Positions 1 through 10,140 of a stretch of 64,000 nt of DNA are shown one piece after another. The notes under the pieces were generated by a model, which saw nothing but the letters and a program-made list of their open reading frames with translations, ran no database searches and was not told where the DNA came from. The stretch is from Pseudocercospora fijiensis CIRAD86 (lineage: Eukaryota; Ascomycota; Dothideomycetes; Mycosphaerellales; Mycosphaerellaceae). The stretch covers positions 384,886-448,885 of the forward strand of contig NW_006921536.1 of assembly GCF_000340215.1 (NCBI RefSeq), written 5' to 3'. The position numbers were made by a program, and so were the translations under genes. Within the stretch, counting starts at the first letter, position 1, and each line of letters opens with the position of its first letter.

Positions 1-702
1 GTTCTGAGTCAATGGACCAGAACCGAGCAGCAAGCTCAGTTAGCAAGGGTAACACGGCCTTTAGCCAGCTCCAGAGGGACAATTCCTGGTAGTCAACAGA
101 GGTAGTTGGCGACGGCACGTTTCTGGCCTCAATGCTATCATGGCTAACACGATACCAAATGAACGACATACTAGCGTAGAGCTGGCTGGATGGGCTTTGG
201 CAAGGACAATCAGAGTTCCGGAGCGAGGATACATTGGCACGATCTGCGCTATTGCACCACTTCAACTTGCAGCTCAGTGGTACAAGCAACGCCAAACTTG
301 GGGCAAGCTGGAGTGGTGTCGAGCGGCCGGAGCTGCAATATATACAGAGCAAAGGCATAGCAGAGTTTGACGTGAGTTGAAACTTGGAAGCATTACAAAG
401 CAGATACGACGATCACTCCCAACACCACAGCGGCATTTTCGTTTTCAGTAACAGCCGACTCCATAAAAGTAAAGCGTCTTCTGCTGTTGCACGGTTCCGC
501 CAAGCTCCGCATGACGTTGGTTGTGCCCTTCGGCGTGATTGCCCCACCGAGGGCAAGAGCTCGAAGTTCAGGTCTCGTTGAGCACATCCATCATATAAGA
601 ACTTGGCCAAGTGTGATTGCAAGATTAAGACCCTGAGAGACCTCAAGAGCAGCTACGCATCATACACACTCTCAACCACTCGGCATATCATCAAGCACAG
701 GG
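1..702. other. Intergenic stretch upstream of the SDR gene
   Basis: Only short, mutually overlapping open frames of at most 77 codons, without a recognisable domain or good splice structure. It presumably holds the promoter and 5' UTR of the reductase gene starting at 703 and the end of a neighbour outside the window. Base composition is normal and not AT-rich. Confidence 0.5.
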
Positions 703-1743
703 ATGTCTGGAAAGAAGGCATTGGTCATTGGCCCTGGCTTCATCGGCTGGAACGTGCTAGATCTTCTGCTCTCTGATGGCTACGCTGTCACTGCATATGT
801 CCGCCGAAGGGAGCACGGCACTCAGTTGGCAGCCTCAGGAGCTTCCGTGGTTATGGGTGATTTGGAAGACAGCTCCAAGATCACTGAGCAAGTCTTGCAA
901 CACGACATTACCTTTCACACTGCAACGGCAGACCACCTACCCAGCGTTGAGGCAGTCCTTGAGGCGATCAAGCAGCGAGCCGCTAAAGGCCTTCTGACAA
1001 CTTTCATTCACACTTCCGGTACAAGCGTGCTCGATGACGGCTCGTTCAGTGCCTACAAGAGTGACAAAATCTACTACGACAACAAGCGTGCCGAAGTCGA
1101 CGCCGTGGCCGACGATGCTCCCCACCGACCAATCGATCTTGCCATTGTGAAAGCCCAGAACGAATTGGGTGACAAAGCCAAGATAGCGATCATGATTCCA
1201 CCCCTGATATATGGCTTCAACCCAAGACACAGACGTCTATCAATCCAGATCCCCACTTTGACGCGCTTCGCGCTGAAACACGGCTATGCGGCTTATGTTG
1301 GCAAAGGTCAGGGAGTCGAGTCGAACATCCACGTGATGGACCTGGCTCGGGCATACATCGTCCTGCTTCACCATCTCGAGAAGGTCACTCCAAAAGATAC
1401 GTTGGAGAATCCATACTATTTCTGCGAGTGCACTGGTGATGATGAGCCATCTTGGTACGAGGTTGCCAAAGTGATTGGCGAAGGTCTTCATAAGGCAGGG
1501 AAGATGGAGGATGCAGAGCCAAGAGAGCTTATGAAAGAGCTTTGGGGCGATGCATTTGCGGACTTTACTGCTGCTGTTATCGGTCTCAACAGCAGGAGCC
1601 GAGCGTTGAGGCTACGAGAACTTGGATGGAAGCCAAGAGAGAAGGATTGGAAAACCTCATTTCTTGAAGACGAACTGCCTGAGATTCTGAAAGAGGAGCA
1701 AGGTGACTTCGCAGGCTACACGGGCATTGTGACTTCGAAGTAA
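703..1743 (+). CDS. NAD(P)-dependent epimerase/dehydratase-like protein (extended SDR)
   Basis: A single-exon gene of 346 codons. The N-terminus has a Rossmann beta-alpha-beta with IGPGFIGWNV (residues ~9-18), a variant of the GxxGxxG dinucleotide site of extended short-chain dehydrogenases, followed by an acidic VMGDLED segment that suits the D-E-L part of the fold. Further on are HTSGTSVLDDGS (the conserved Ser/Thr region) and a PPLIYG motif near residue 170, typical of NAD-dependent epimerases and NmrA-like reductases. The classical YxxxK is not clear; YYDNKRAE may stand in for it. The substrate cannot be told from sequence. Fungal relatives are often NAD-binding proteins of unknown substrate or accessory enzymes of secondary metabolism, but no biosynthetic core gene lies nearby. 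Start and stop are clean. Confidence 0.85.
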   Translation: MSGKKALVIGPGFIGWNVLDLLLSDGYAVTAYVRRREHGTQLAASGASVVMGDLEDSSKITEQVLQHDITFHTATADHLPSVEAVLEAIKQRAAKGLLTTFIHTSGTSVLDDGSFSAYKSDKIYYDNKRAEVDAVADDAPHRPIDLAIVKAQNELGDKAKIAIMIPPLIYGFNPRHRRLSIQIPTLTRFALKHGYAAYVGKGQGVESNIHVMDLARAYIVLLHHLEKVTPKDTLENPYYFCECTGDDEPSWYEVAKVIGEGLHKAGKMEDAEPRELMKELWGDAFADFTAAVIGLNSRSRALRLRELGWKPREKDWKTSFLEDELPEILKEEQGDFAGYTGIVTSK

Positions 1744-1907
1744 AACAGCAAATGAATCAATGCGCGCCCTACGCCATCGAGTGATTCTGAGTCTATCGTC
1801 TTCTCCATTTGTTTGCCCTATGCTGTGCCGACGAAGGCCGACACTCGACATCGAAGAAGTCGCATATCCTGATCGCGCTTCCAGCCAACACGTCCTCTGT
1901 CGGCGGG

Positions 1908-2458
1908 TCAGGCAGACTTCATGTGCTTCTCTCTCAAGATCGCCAAGCGCCTCATAAACTCCCGGGAATCGTCAAATCGGCGCCCATCTGCTGCGCTGCC
2001 TTGGACTCGCTCTTTCAGCACATCCACCATGATTGTCCTTGCTCGGACCGCCTGTTCGTCCAAACCGTCCATCGGCTGGCGGATCACTTCGGCTCGAAGT
2101 GCTGCAAGTCGCATCGACGCTGCCACCTGGGCCAACACCTCTTGCCACTGTCGCCACATTTTCTGGACAAGCGGCAGGAGCTGTTGGGCGGCTCGTGTCG
2201 CGACTTCCCGGTCTGGAGATGCAACATTCCTCTCCATCTCCTCCGCCTCGCGCCTGAACGATTTCGAATGCCCCATGCCGATCTCGAACGATGTGATGGC
2301 GGTAGCATTGTTTCCGATGATGCTGTCTGTAGCAAGGCCATGCGCCGACGAATGCTTCGACCTGTCACCCGAACTGTGCCGTCGACCAAAGCATACCGGT
2401 AGATCTCGTTCCGCAGCTCGGCGGCCAGTTCGAGAAGTGGCGAATGTTGAGAGGTCAT
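1908..2458 (-). pseudogene. Broken F-box/2EXR-like gene, paralogue of the next gene
   Basis: The minus strand from 2458 encodes an N-terminus containing LLELAAELRNEIYRYAL and ALLQT, the hallmark of the large fungal family with an F-box-like or 2EXR-like leader. After ALLQT (about 2335) this frame turns to Arg-rich nonsense. A different frame then continues to a stop at 1908 with MWRQWQEVLAQVAASM and REFMRRLAILRE. These match WGEIQRVWASVAEQL and FGTRLRLLREGN in the intact neighbour at 2728-3534. The spacing is roughly 55 residues shorter than in the neighbour, so the copy carries a frameshift plus an internal loss. An undetected intron could explain the frame change but not the missing segment. 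Function would be unknown in any case. Confidence 0.55.
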
Positions 2459-2727
2459 ACTCGGTGATGCACGCGTGCAGGCAATGGCTCATATGAGGTT
2501 GTTGGAAGATCTTCGCCACGTTGCGGATGTTCGACTCTTGATATACAAGTGAGCTGTCTCTACATGACAGCAACTGAATACATTGCGGGCAATGGAAAAC
2601 ACTAGCTTGGCCTCACTCCTGCTGGAACTGGCCACGACTGCCGCTCACTCTGCATCTGTTTAGCGAATCCAATTCGGCTTGCTCTAGAGAATGAAGATCA
2701 TTGGAGAGAAGAGGCCGACTGCCAGAT

Positions 2728-3534
2728 CTATACCGCGACCTCAAGTCTTTCCTTCTCCTTAACCCTACGCTCAAACTCGGCGAAATCCACAATCTCTAGC
2801 CCTGCCTCGCTATTACCTTCTCGAAGCAACCTCAATCTCGTACCGAAGTCCTCCACACAAACATCCCGAGGTGCTTTAGCATCTTCCTGCTCCTTAACAT
2901 CTGGAAGAGCAACCACATCGCCCGGGAAGGCATGAAGCCACAACTGCTCAGCAACACTCGCCCACACCCGCTGAATCTCTCCCCATCGAACTTTCGCCAT
3001 TCGATACATCTTCGCGCATCCCTGATTCCAGTCCGCAATCTCCTCGGGCGTAGTCGCAGTTCGCTGTGCCCATTTATCGTCGAAGGCCGCGACCCAGGCC
3101 ATATCATCCCGGCCGAAAAGTGTACATTGTTCTGCAACCGTGAACCTCCCCGTCATGAATCGAACAGAAGAACGCGATCCGATCGCCAAAAACCATGACT
3201 CCAGCACCCTCGCATTCTGGATATCGGCAACGAAGCAGAAGTGATTCTCCGCCAGGAAAATCCCTAAACCCTCGCTCCGAAATTTTCGACACGTTTGCAG
3301 TAACGCCGTGTGCTTCGGAATTGTCTGAGGATGGATCACGATGTCCTCGTCGCTGAGCAAGACGTAGCGGTAAATTTGATTCAGGATCTCGCCCGGAAGG
3401 CGCAGTAAGTGTCGCGGCTCCTCTGGAGGGACTTCGTCGGTAAGGACTTCGAAACAGTTCCAAGTCGAGTAAGGCTTGGGGCGGTGGTGGAAGCATGGCA
3501 GATTTGCGATCGAGAGGTAGGAGTGACGACCCAT
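2728..3534 (-). CDS. Fungal F-box-like / 2EXR-like domain protein
   Basis: A single-exon gene of 268 codons. Residues ~40-80 carry LLRLPGEILNQIYRYVLL and, 20 residues on, ALLQTCRKFRSEGLGIFLAEN. This is the pattern shared by hundreds of lineage-expanded proteins in Dothideomycetes whose N-terminus resembles an F-box or 2EXR domain: Pro-Glu-(I/L)-Arg/Leu-Asn-x-Ile-Tyr, then a helix with LLQTCR and the ENxF strand. The rest is Trp-rich and ends in a charged helix. No enzymatic motif is visible. Role unknown; F-box-like proteins can recruit substrates to SCF ubiquitin ligases, but that is family inference only. A damaged paralogue lies about 270 bp downstream on the same strand, so the pair looks like a tandem duplication. 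Confidence 0.7.
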   Translation of the reverse strand: MGRHSYLSIANLPCFHHRPKPYSTWNCFEVLTDEVPPEEPRHLLRLPGEILNQIYRYVLLSDEDIVIHPQTIPKHTALLQTCRKFRSEGLGIFLAENHFCFVADIQNARVLESWFLAIGSRSSVRFMTGRFTVAEQCTLFGRDDMAWVAAFDDKWAQRTATTPEEIADWNQGCAKMYRMAKVRWGEIQRVWASVAEQLWLHAFPGDVVALPDVKEQEDAKAPRDVCVEDFGTRLRLLREGNSEAGLEIVDFAEFERRVKEKERLEVAV

Positions 3535-3807
3535 GGTTGTCGTCGAACAGGTGTGAGGAAGGAAGGGAGTGTGTTCGGAATTTTGATGAGAGGTGGACGA
3601 GGCTACGTTCGCGGTGGGTAAATAGGGGTTTGAACTGCCTTACCTATCCTTTGCTGGTGTGAAGCTTGTGTATAAGCCTTATGTCTCAGATCTGATTGGT
3701 ACCTTACTTCCTATATCTTCTCAGGCTGTCAAACTCTATTCTATCCATCCACTTGAGGACATGAGAGCAACATCGTCAGTTCTTGATAAGAAATCCCATC
3801 TCTACAC
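3535..3807. other. Intergenic, no gene seen
   Basis: Nothing with coding character. It contains the upstream region of the F-box-like gene, which reads away to the left, and the truncated 3' side of the MFS fragment. Confidence 0.5.
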
Positions 3808-4390
3808 TCAGCCACGAGCAATATTATCATGATATGGAAGGGCGGTGGCTAGTGTTCTGCCTTTGTCACCGAACCACTGTCGACTATATCTCGTGGGTGA
3901 CGCTATGATGAATGGTGAAGCTAAGGAGTGGATGACATTTCCGGCGATGTTGACGGGGAAGTTCTTCGTTGCTGCTCCGGCAAATATGACCCAGTTTCCG
4001 ATCACCGTCAACACGCAGGCGATGATGATACACATCTTAGGACCATAGCGGTTTAGAGTCCAGATTGTGAAAGGTGCTGGGATGAGGAAGACCAGTGAAG
4101 AGACGATGCTGAGGTTGTTGAGTTCTTGGAATGAGATGCCGTACCATTTCGTCGCCGTGCTCGACACGACACCAGGTGCTACGTAGCCCCATCCGACTGC
4201 AAAGCTGTGCGTGAAGTCAGTGCCCATTCTGTGCATTATTTGGCAATTGGTGGACATACTTAAGCAATGTCAACTCTGCAAGGCCACTCCATCGTCGTTT
4301 GTAAAGTCGATACTCGGGTTCGGTCACAAGACCTTTGCTTTCAAGTTCTGTTGAATTGTTGTATCGATAATTGTCGTATTCTACTCCAGG
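3808..4390 (-). pseudogene. Truncated MFS transporter (FLVCR-like family), N-terminal part only
   Basis: Two exons on the minus strand. The upstream exon (within 4390-4260) ends EYRLYKRRWSGLAELTLLN; a 55-nt intron follows (4259-4205, GTATGT donor, CTGAC branch, CAG acceptor); the downstream exon (4204-3808) continues in frame with FAVGWGYVAPGVVSS. The motif YKRRxxGLAxLxLLN, then helices 1-4 with TLNRYGPK and RWFGDKxRTLATAL-like sequence, matches fungal transporters related to the FLVCR family of the major facilitator superfamily. A stop follows shortly after RTLATAL, so only about 170 of the usual ~480 residues remain and eight or so helices are missing. No start codon is found in the upstream exon, which opens after a stop at 4391-4393. 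It is a dead fragment beside a repeat-rich block. Confidence 0.7.
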
Positions 4391-4565
4391 TTAACGACAA
4401 GGGATTTTTGGTAACGCGGAGACTTGCGTGCTGCACAGTGCTTCAGCTGCAGACCGTACGTCAGTCGAAGGCTCAGCCAACATTTGGTCGGATGCTCCAA
4501 TTGGTTGACGAAGCGCAATTCCTGCCCGATGCAGTTTTCGTGCGGTGATTGGCAGCGCAGCTGCC

Positions 4566-5053
4566 AATCTAGACACCGCGGCCACCGCCCGCGAAAATCC
4601 AAGTTGTCCGCTAAGACCGAAATGATTGGCTGAGAAATTTCGTAGAAGTAATATTCAATCAAAGATTGAAGGGAAATTTGACTTACCCCGGATTTCAGCG
4701 TAGAACGTCAATCGAAACAAATATTAAAGGGAAATTTGACTTGCCCCGGATTTTAGCGTAGGTATTAGCTAGTGTTAGCTAGCTAGTATTAGCTAGTATT
4801 AGCTAGTGTTAGCTAGTATTAGCTCGGACTATTAGCTAGTATTAGCTAGTATCAAAATCTAAGTTGTCCGCTAATACCGAAATAATTAGTACCGTAGCTA
4901 CTAATCTAGATACCGCGCCTATCGCCCGCGAAAATCTAAGTTGTCCGCTAAGACCGAAATAATTAGCTAAGAATTTTAGTAGAAGTAATATTTAATTAAA
5001 GATTAAAGGGAAGTTTAACTTGTCCCGGATTTTAGCGTAGAACGTAAATCGAA
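4566..5053. repeat. Direct ~150-bp repeats with increasing RIP away from the unique edge
   Basis: A block at about 4566-4712 recurs at about 4904-5053 in the same orientation, with partial copies at about 4721-4765 and 4845-4905. The shared core is AAGTTGTCCGCTAAGACCGA, and both copies run on to CCCGGATTT, then CAGCGTAGAACG in the first and TAGCGTAGAACG in the second. The first copy is GC-richer. In the second, nearly every change is C to T or G to A (CCAAG to CTAAG, GATTGGCTGAG to AATTAGCTAAG), as RIP produces. Between them lies a TTAGCTAG-rich simple repeat (about 4763-4850). Confidence 0.75.
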
Positions 5054-5199
5054 AGCGCTTAACGAAACCCGGATATAAGCGTAAAACGCTAATAAAAATT
5101 TAGTAGGAGCTTAACGTAGACTAAAGACCTAGATATAGCTATATTCTACTAAATACGAAGCCTATCGACTAGTATAAAGGTCCCCGTAGCGAAAATATT

Positions 5200-6840
5200 A
5201 GTAAGACTACTAATAGTACTATTAATTTTAATAAAGCTATTAGTAGAGGCTATAGAGCTACTAGTAACTTTAGACTATTAGACTATTAGTAGGGCTACTA
5301 GTAGGCAGCTACTAGTAGGACTAGGTATTAAGAAAACTATTAACAAACCTATTAATTAAACTATTAGGTAAACTGTTAGATAGACTATTAGATAAACTAT
5401 TAGCTAAACTATTAGTGAACCTAATAAAAGAACTAATAATAAAACTAATAATAAAACTAATAACTCAAATGGCACTAATAGTAAAATAGTTAGTAAAACT
5501 ACTAATAGGACTATTAATAAAACTGCTAATAAAACTGTTAATAAGACTACTAATTAAAACTACTAAGACTATAAGCTAACCTATAAATAGGACTACTAAT
5601 TAAAGTACTAAGACTACTAACTAAACTAGAAACAATACTATTAACAAAACTACTAATAAAACTATTAATAAAACTACTAATAAAACTACTAATAAAACTA
5701 TTAAAGAAACTACTAATAAAATACTAATTAAAATTTTTGTTAAACTAAAACTAGTAATCGAACTGCCAATTAAACTATTAATTAAATAGTTAATCAAGCT
5801 ATTTATAAAATTACTAATAAAACGACTAATTAAACTACTAGTTAAGCTACTAGTTAAACTACTAATTAAACTACTAACGAAATTTTAAATCAACCGTTAC
5901 TAGCAATTAAACTACTAATTAAACTGCTAGCTAAACTACTAATCGAACTGCTAATCGATCTACTAATCGACCTACTAATCGACCTATCTCTATTTAGATA
6001 TTAGTAATTTAGTACTACATACTTTAAATTATATAATTTATTAGGGGACTAACTACTAATAAAATACTAGTTAAAACTTCTATTAGACTAAAACTAGTAA
6101 TCGAACTACTAATTAAACTATTAATTAAATAGTTAATGAAACTGCTAATTAAATTGCTAGTTAAAATACTAATAAAACTACTAGTTAAACTACTAATAAA
6201 ACTACTAATTAAACTACTAATTCAATTTTAAATTAAACTATCACCAGTACTTAAACTACGAATCGAACTACTAATAAGACTACTAATTAAACTACTAATC
6301 GAACTATTAATCGAACTATTAATCGAACTATTAATCGAACTATTAATCGAACTATTAATCGAACTATTAATCGAACTATTAATCGAACTATTAATCGAAC
6401 TATTAATCGAACTATTAATCGAACTATTAATCGAACTATTAATCGAACTATTAATCGAACTATTAATCGAACTATTAATCGAACTATTAATCGAACTATT
6501 AATCGAACTATTAATCGAACTATTAATCGAACTATTAATCGAACTATTAATCGAACTATTAATCGAACTATTAATCGAACTATTAATCGAACTATTAATC
6601 GAACTATTAATCGAACTATTAATCGACCTACTAATTAACTTACTAATCGACCTATCTCTATTTAGAAGCTAGTAGTTTAGTATTATATACTTTAAACTAT
6701 ATAATTTATCGGGAGACTAGCTACTACTGTAATACTAATTAAAGTTTCTGTTAAACTAAAACTACTAGTCGAACTACTAATTAAACTATTAATTAAACTA
6801 CTAATTAAACTACTAATCAAACAGTTAGTTAAACTATTAA
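5200..6840. repeat. Degenerate 12-bp satellite with higher-order units
   Basis: Variants of a 12-bp unit (such as AAACTACTAATT, GAACTACTAATC and AAACTATTAATA) fill this stretch. A longer block starting CCTATCTCTATTTAGA and running through TTTAGTA, ACTTTAAA and TATATAATTTAT recurs at about 5985-6050, 6649-6718 and, beyond the LINE, 9313-9385, so the array has a higher-order period. The sequence AAAACTAGTAATCGAAC recurs at 5747 and 6079, with a diverged form near 6756. Confidence 0.8.
6301..6624. repeat. Perfect 12-bp minisatellite, 27 copies of GAACTATTAATC
   Basis: Twenty-seven identical head-to-tail copies span 324 bp, flanked by degenerate relatives of the same unit. The unit contains no CpA and no TpG, including at the unit junction (TC-GA). 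Because 12 is a multiple of three, each frame stays open or closed throughout; one frame would read Glu-Leu-Leu-Ile repeats, but there is no start or gene context. I read it as a non-coding satellite that expanded recently. Confidence 0.95.
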
Positions 6841-6855
6841 TTAGACTAGAGACTC

Positions 6856-9108
6856 TACTACTAGGCACACTAAGAGATACCTAGGTCAAACCCGAAACCA
6901 TTGAAAGGATCCTAAAGAAAATTCCAGGCAATAAGGCACTAGGAGAAGACAAGATCTACAACAAACTTCTAAAAGCATGCAGGAAGGAGCTAGCCCTAGC
7001 ACTAGCTAATATCTTTTTACAAAGCCTAGTACTAGGACACTACCTAAGACCATTTAGGAAGTCCCTAACAGTAGTGTAAGGAAGCCCAGAAGGAAGACTA
7101 TATACAGCTTAAGGCCTATAGACTAATAGCCCTACTTAATATAATAGGCAAGGTGCTAGAAAAAATTATCGCTAAAAGGCTAATAACCTTTGCCGAGGAA
7201 AGGAATATCCTTCCTAAAGGCTAGATAGGAGGAAGAAAGAAGAGGTTAACACTAACAGCTATAGAACTAATTACAGAACAGATTAAGCATATCTAGTACT
7301 ATAGTTAAAACTAGGTAGCAACCCTCCTCTCCCTTAATATCTTAGGAGCTTTTAACAATATCTCCTATAAAAGGCTCCTATATATACTTAAACAGAAAGC
7401 TATACTAAACTGGATAGTCCAATTTATCTAGTCCTTCCTATAGGAAAGATTAATACAGCTTATTCTAGGCAAATTCAAATCAGACCCAATGCTAACTAAA
7501 AAGGGAATCCCCTAAGGATCAATACTCTCCCTAATCCTCTTCCTTATCTTTATAGTAGACCTACTCCTACTCCTAGAATTAAAAAACACATTAGTATTAG
7601 GGTTTGTAGATAACACAAACATCCTAGCCTAGTCTAAGACAATAGAAACCAACTATAAGATCCTAGAAGAGAAGCACTAGGAGTATAAAAAATAGGCAAG
7701 GAGGTATAGAGCAAAATTCGCCCTAGAAAAGTACTAGCTTATCTACTTTAGTAAGGCTAAATCAACCTATAACATAAAGCAATCAATTACTATTTAAGGC
7801 TTTAAAACCCAACTATTAGCAGAGCTTAGGGTACTAGGGATCTAGCTAGATCTAAAACTGAATTAGGGACTATAAGTAAAGAAGGTAAAGCAGAGGGTAG
7901 ATGCTAATATACAATCCATTAATAGGCTTACAGCCTCTATATAGGGGGCTATATTCGAGAAAGCTAAAGTTATATATAAAGCAATTATCAAGCTAGCAAT
8001 ACTATATAGAGTATAGATATAGATAGCCTAGGAGAAAACACTAGAGAGGATTAAGCAACTAGTTAGCAGGTCCCAAACCTAAAGCCTAAAGAAAATCCTA
8101 GGAGCATATAAAACTATACTAATAAGGGTAGTGGAAATAGAATTAGGGATCCTACTAGTTAAACAATACTTTAAGGGACTAAGACACTAATATATAGCAA
8201 AGACAATAGAATACCTAGCCTAATAGACTATCTAAAAGGCACTAGACAAGATAAAAGCCTAGTATATTAGGACTAGGAGGCGAGACAGACTATAAATAAC
8301 TCCCTAGAAAGTTAAAGACCTAGAGCAATATAGAGTCTTAATAAGAGAAATGCTAGAGAAAGAGCTTTAAGGACTAAACATAAGGCTAAAGGAAGACAAG
8401 CTAAAGGGAGAGAAATAAAGCCTAGTAGAATCAATTGCTAGATACCTATAGGAGCAGGAATAGAATAAAACATAAGTTAGGCTAGGAACCCTAAAGGCAC
8501 TAACCAAATTTAGTCAACATAACTACTAGCTCTATAAGGACCTAAATAGGGCCGAAGCAAGCCTAGCTATCTAAATCAGATCTAAATACATTAGACTTAG
8601 ATCTTACCTATTTAGAAGAAACGTCCTAGGAATTGAAAGCAGGGCTTACTAATATAGCTACCAATCTTAGAACCCTAAGTATATACTGCTAGTCTGCCCT
8701 TAATAGTTAGAAGGCAGAAGTAATTAGAAACTAAGAGCAATAGAAAGGGAATACGACAAGCTAATCTAGAGCAAAGAAGACCTAAAGAGGATAGTGAAGT
8801 AGATTATTAAATAGGGATTTATACAACAATTCGCACTAGTAAGGGAAACTAAGGAGTAGATAAGAAGGAGGGAAGAAGAGGGGGAAAGAAGGGCAGGGTA
8901 GCAGGCAAGGTAGTTAGAGGGTAACAACTATAATACTAGTATACCCTAGAGGAAGGAAAACAAGGAAACGAGGAAGATTAACACTTATAAATAGGATAGG
9001 AGGGAGGTTTTTACCAACTAAGTTGGTTTCCTACCTAAAACAATACATAGAAACAGACCTATATAGGCCGAAAGGCACTACAACAGGCAAATGAAATATC
9101 TATCTATC
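6856..9108 (+). mobile_element. 5'-truncated, RIP-dead non-LTR retrotransposon (LINE, Tad/I-like)
   Basis: Conceptual reading on the plus strand gives a LINE reverse transcriptase riddled with TAG/TAA at Trp and Gln positions. Recognisable parts are IPGNKALGEDKIYNKLLK at the start of the RT domain (~6915-6970), YRLIALLNIIGKVLEKII (~7115-7170), and the catalytic box FVDNTNI (~7602-7622), which corresponds to FADDxNI with both changes explained by C-to-T and G-to-A. A C-terminal Cys/His knuckle (~8655-8700, CGYQ...KHILL.CP type) follows. The endonuclease domain and ORF1 are absent, so the copy is 5'-truncated, as is usual for LINEs. The 3' end is marked by an ATCT run (~9098-9112) that passes straight back into the satellite. 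Not functional. Confidence 0.75.
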
Positions 9109-9184
9109 TATTAATTAGACTATTAATTAAACTACTAATTACGTTTTGAATTAAACTATTATTAGTAATCTAACTTCTATTTAA

Positions 9185-9300
9185 ACTACTAATTAAACTA
9201 TTAATCAAACTATTAATCAAACTATTAATCAAACTATTAATCAAACTATTAATCAAACTATTAATCAAACTATAAATCGAACTATTAGTCGAACCGTTAA
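9185..9300. repeat. Second 12-bp array, unit AATCAAACTATT
   Basis: About six near-perfect copies of a variant unit lie on the far side of the LINE. Unlike the 27-copy array, this unit contains a CpA (ATCAAA) in every copy, and none is mutated. Degenerate satellite and the higher-order block (from about 9313) follow. Confidence 0.8.
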
Positions 9301-10140
9301 CCGACCTCTACTAATCGACCTATCTCTATTTAGAAGTTAGTAATTTAGTATTCTATACTTTAAACTATATAATTTATCGGGGGACTAGTAGTAGAAATAA
9401 CTAGTATAATAGCTAAATCTATAATAGCTAGATAGTATAGCTTAAAGCTATTAATCTCTAAGAATTATACTACTAGACTTACTAGCTAGAGGATAACTAC
9501 TAGTAATTAGGGGGTTATATATAATATATCTAGGCCTCTACTAAGGTAGTATATCTATTCTTTTAGTATATATTCTATATATAGCCTAAATAATTAAATT
9601 TTATTTATATATTTTAAGCTAAGGTTAATAACTTTTACTACTAGTAAATTTACTACTAAAGTCTAAATCGCTATTTTAGTATATAGCTAAAGTCCTATTC
9701 TCTCTTACTATAGTAATTAGCTAAGTAGTACTTAGTATTTGCTATAGATATATTTCGTTTTCTAACTAAATATTTAAAGCCTACTAACTAAGAGTCTAAG
9801 GGAATTAATAGCGCGCGTCTAGACTGGCAGCAAACTACTACTTAGATACTAGTACTTATACTAAGCCCTACTAAACTATATACTATAGCTAGAACAAACT
9901 ACTATATAACTTAAAAAAGCATAACTATAATTAAGAATTGTAAGATTAGTAAATTTTCCTTTATAAACTAGGGCATAGATATATATAGAAACTAAAATTA
10001 TAATATTCTCTAAAACTAGTATCGTATTCCTAGAACCTTACAGATAGCTATATTATATATAATATAAACATACCTAGGCCTATAGTTGTAGAGTCTAAGA
10101 GCCTTTAGCTATCGAAGTTTGCTAGCCTCGGTAGTCGAGA

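Larger units (their letters stand above)
4640..10140. other. AT-rich RIP-degraded heterochromatic block
   Basis: About 5.5 kb made almost entirely of short satellite-like repeats and transposon debris. It has very few TpG and CpA dinucleotides, abundant TpA and stop codons in every frame. CpG remains (CGAAC, GCGTAAAACGC), which points to RIP acting on CpA rather than general decay. The block ends sharply near 10.14 kb, where composition returns to that of genic DNA. The non-LTR element and the 12-bp arrays inside it are listed separately; 9390-10140 holds only unidentified AT-rich debris. Confidence 0.8.

Noticed and set aside
6301..6624. Coding Glu-Leu-Leu-Ile repeat protein from the 12-bp array
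   Set aside because: No start codon, no flanking coding sequence, and embedded in non-coding satellite.
4640..6840. CRISPR-like array
   Set aside because: The repeats are contiguous 12-bp satellites without unique spacers, and the genome is eukaryotic.
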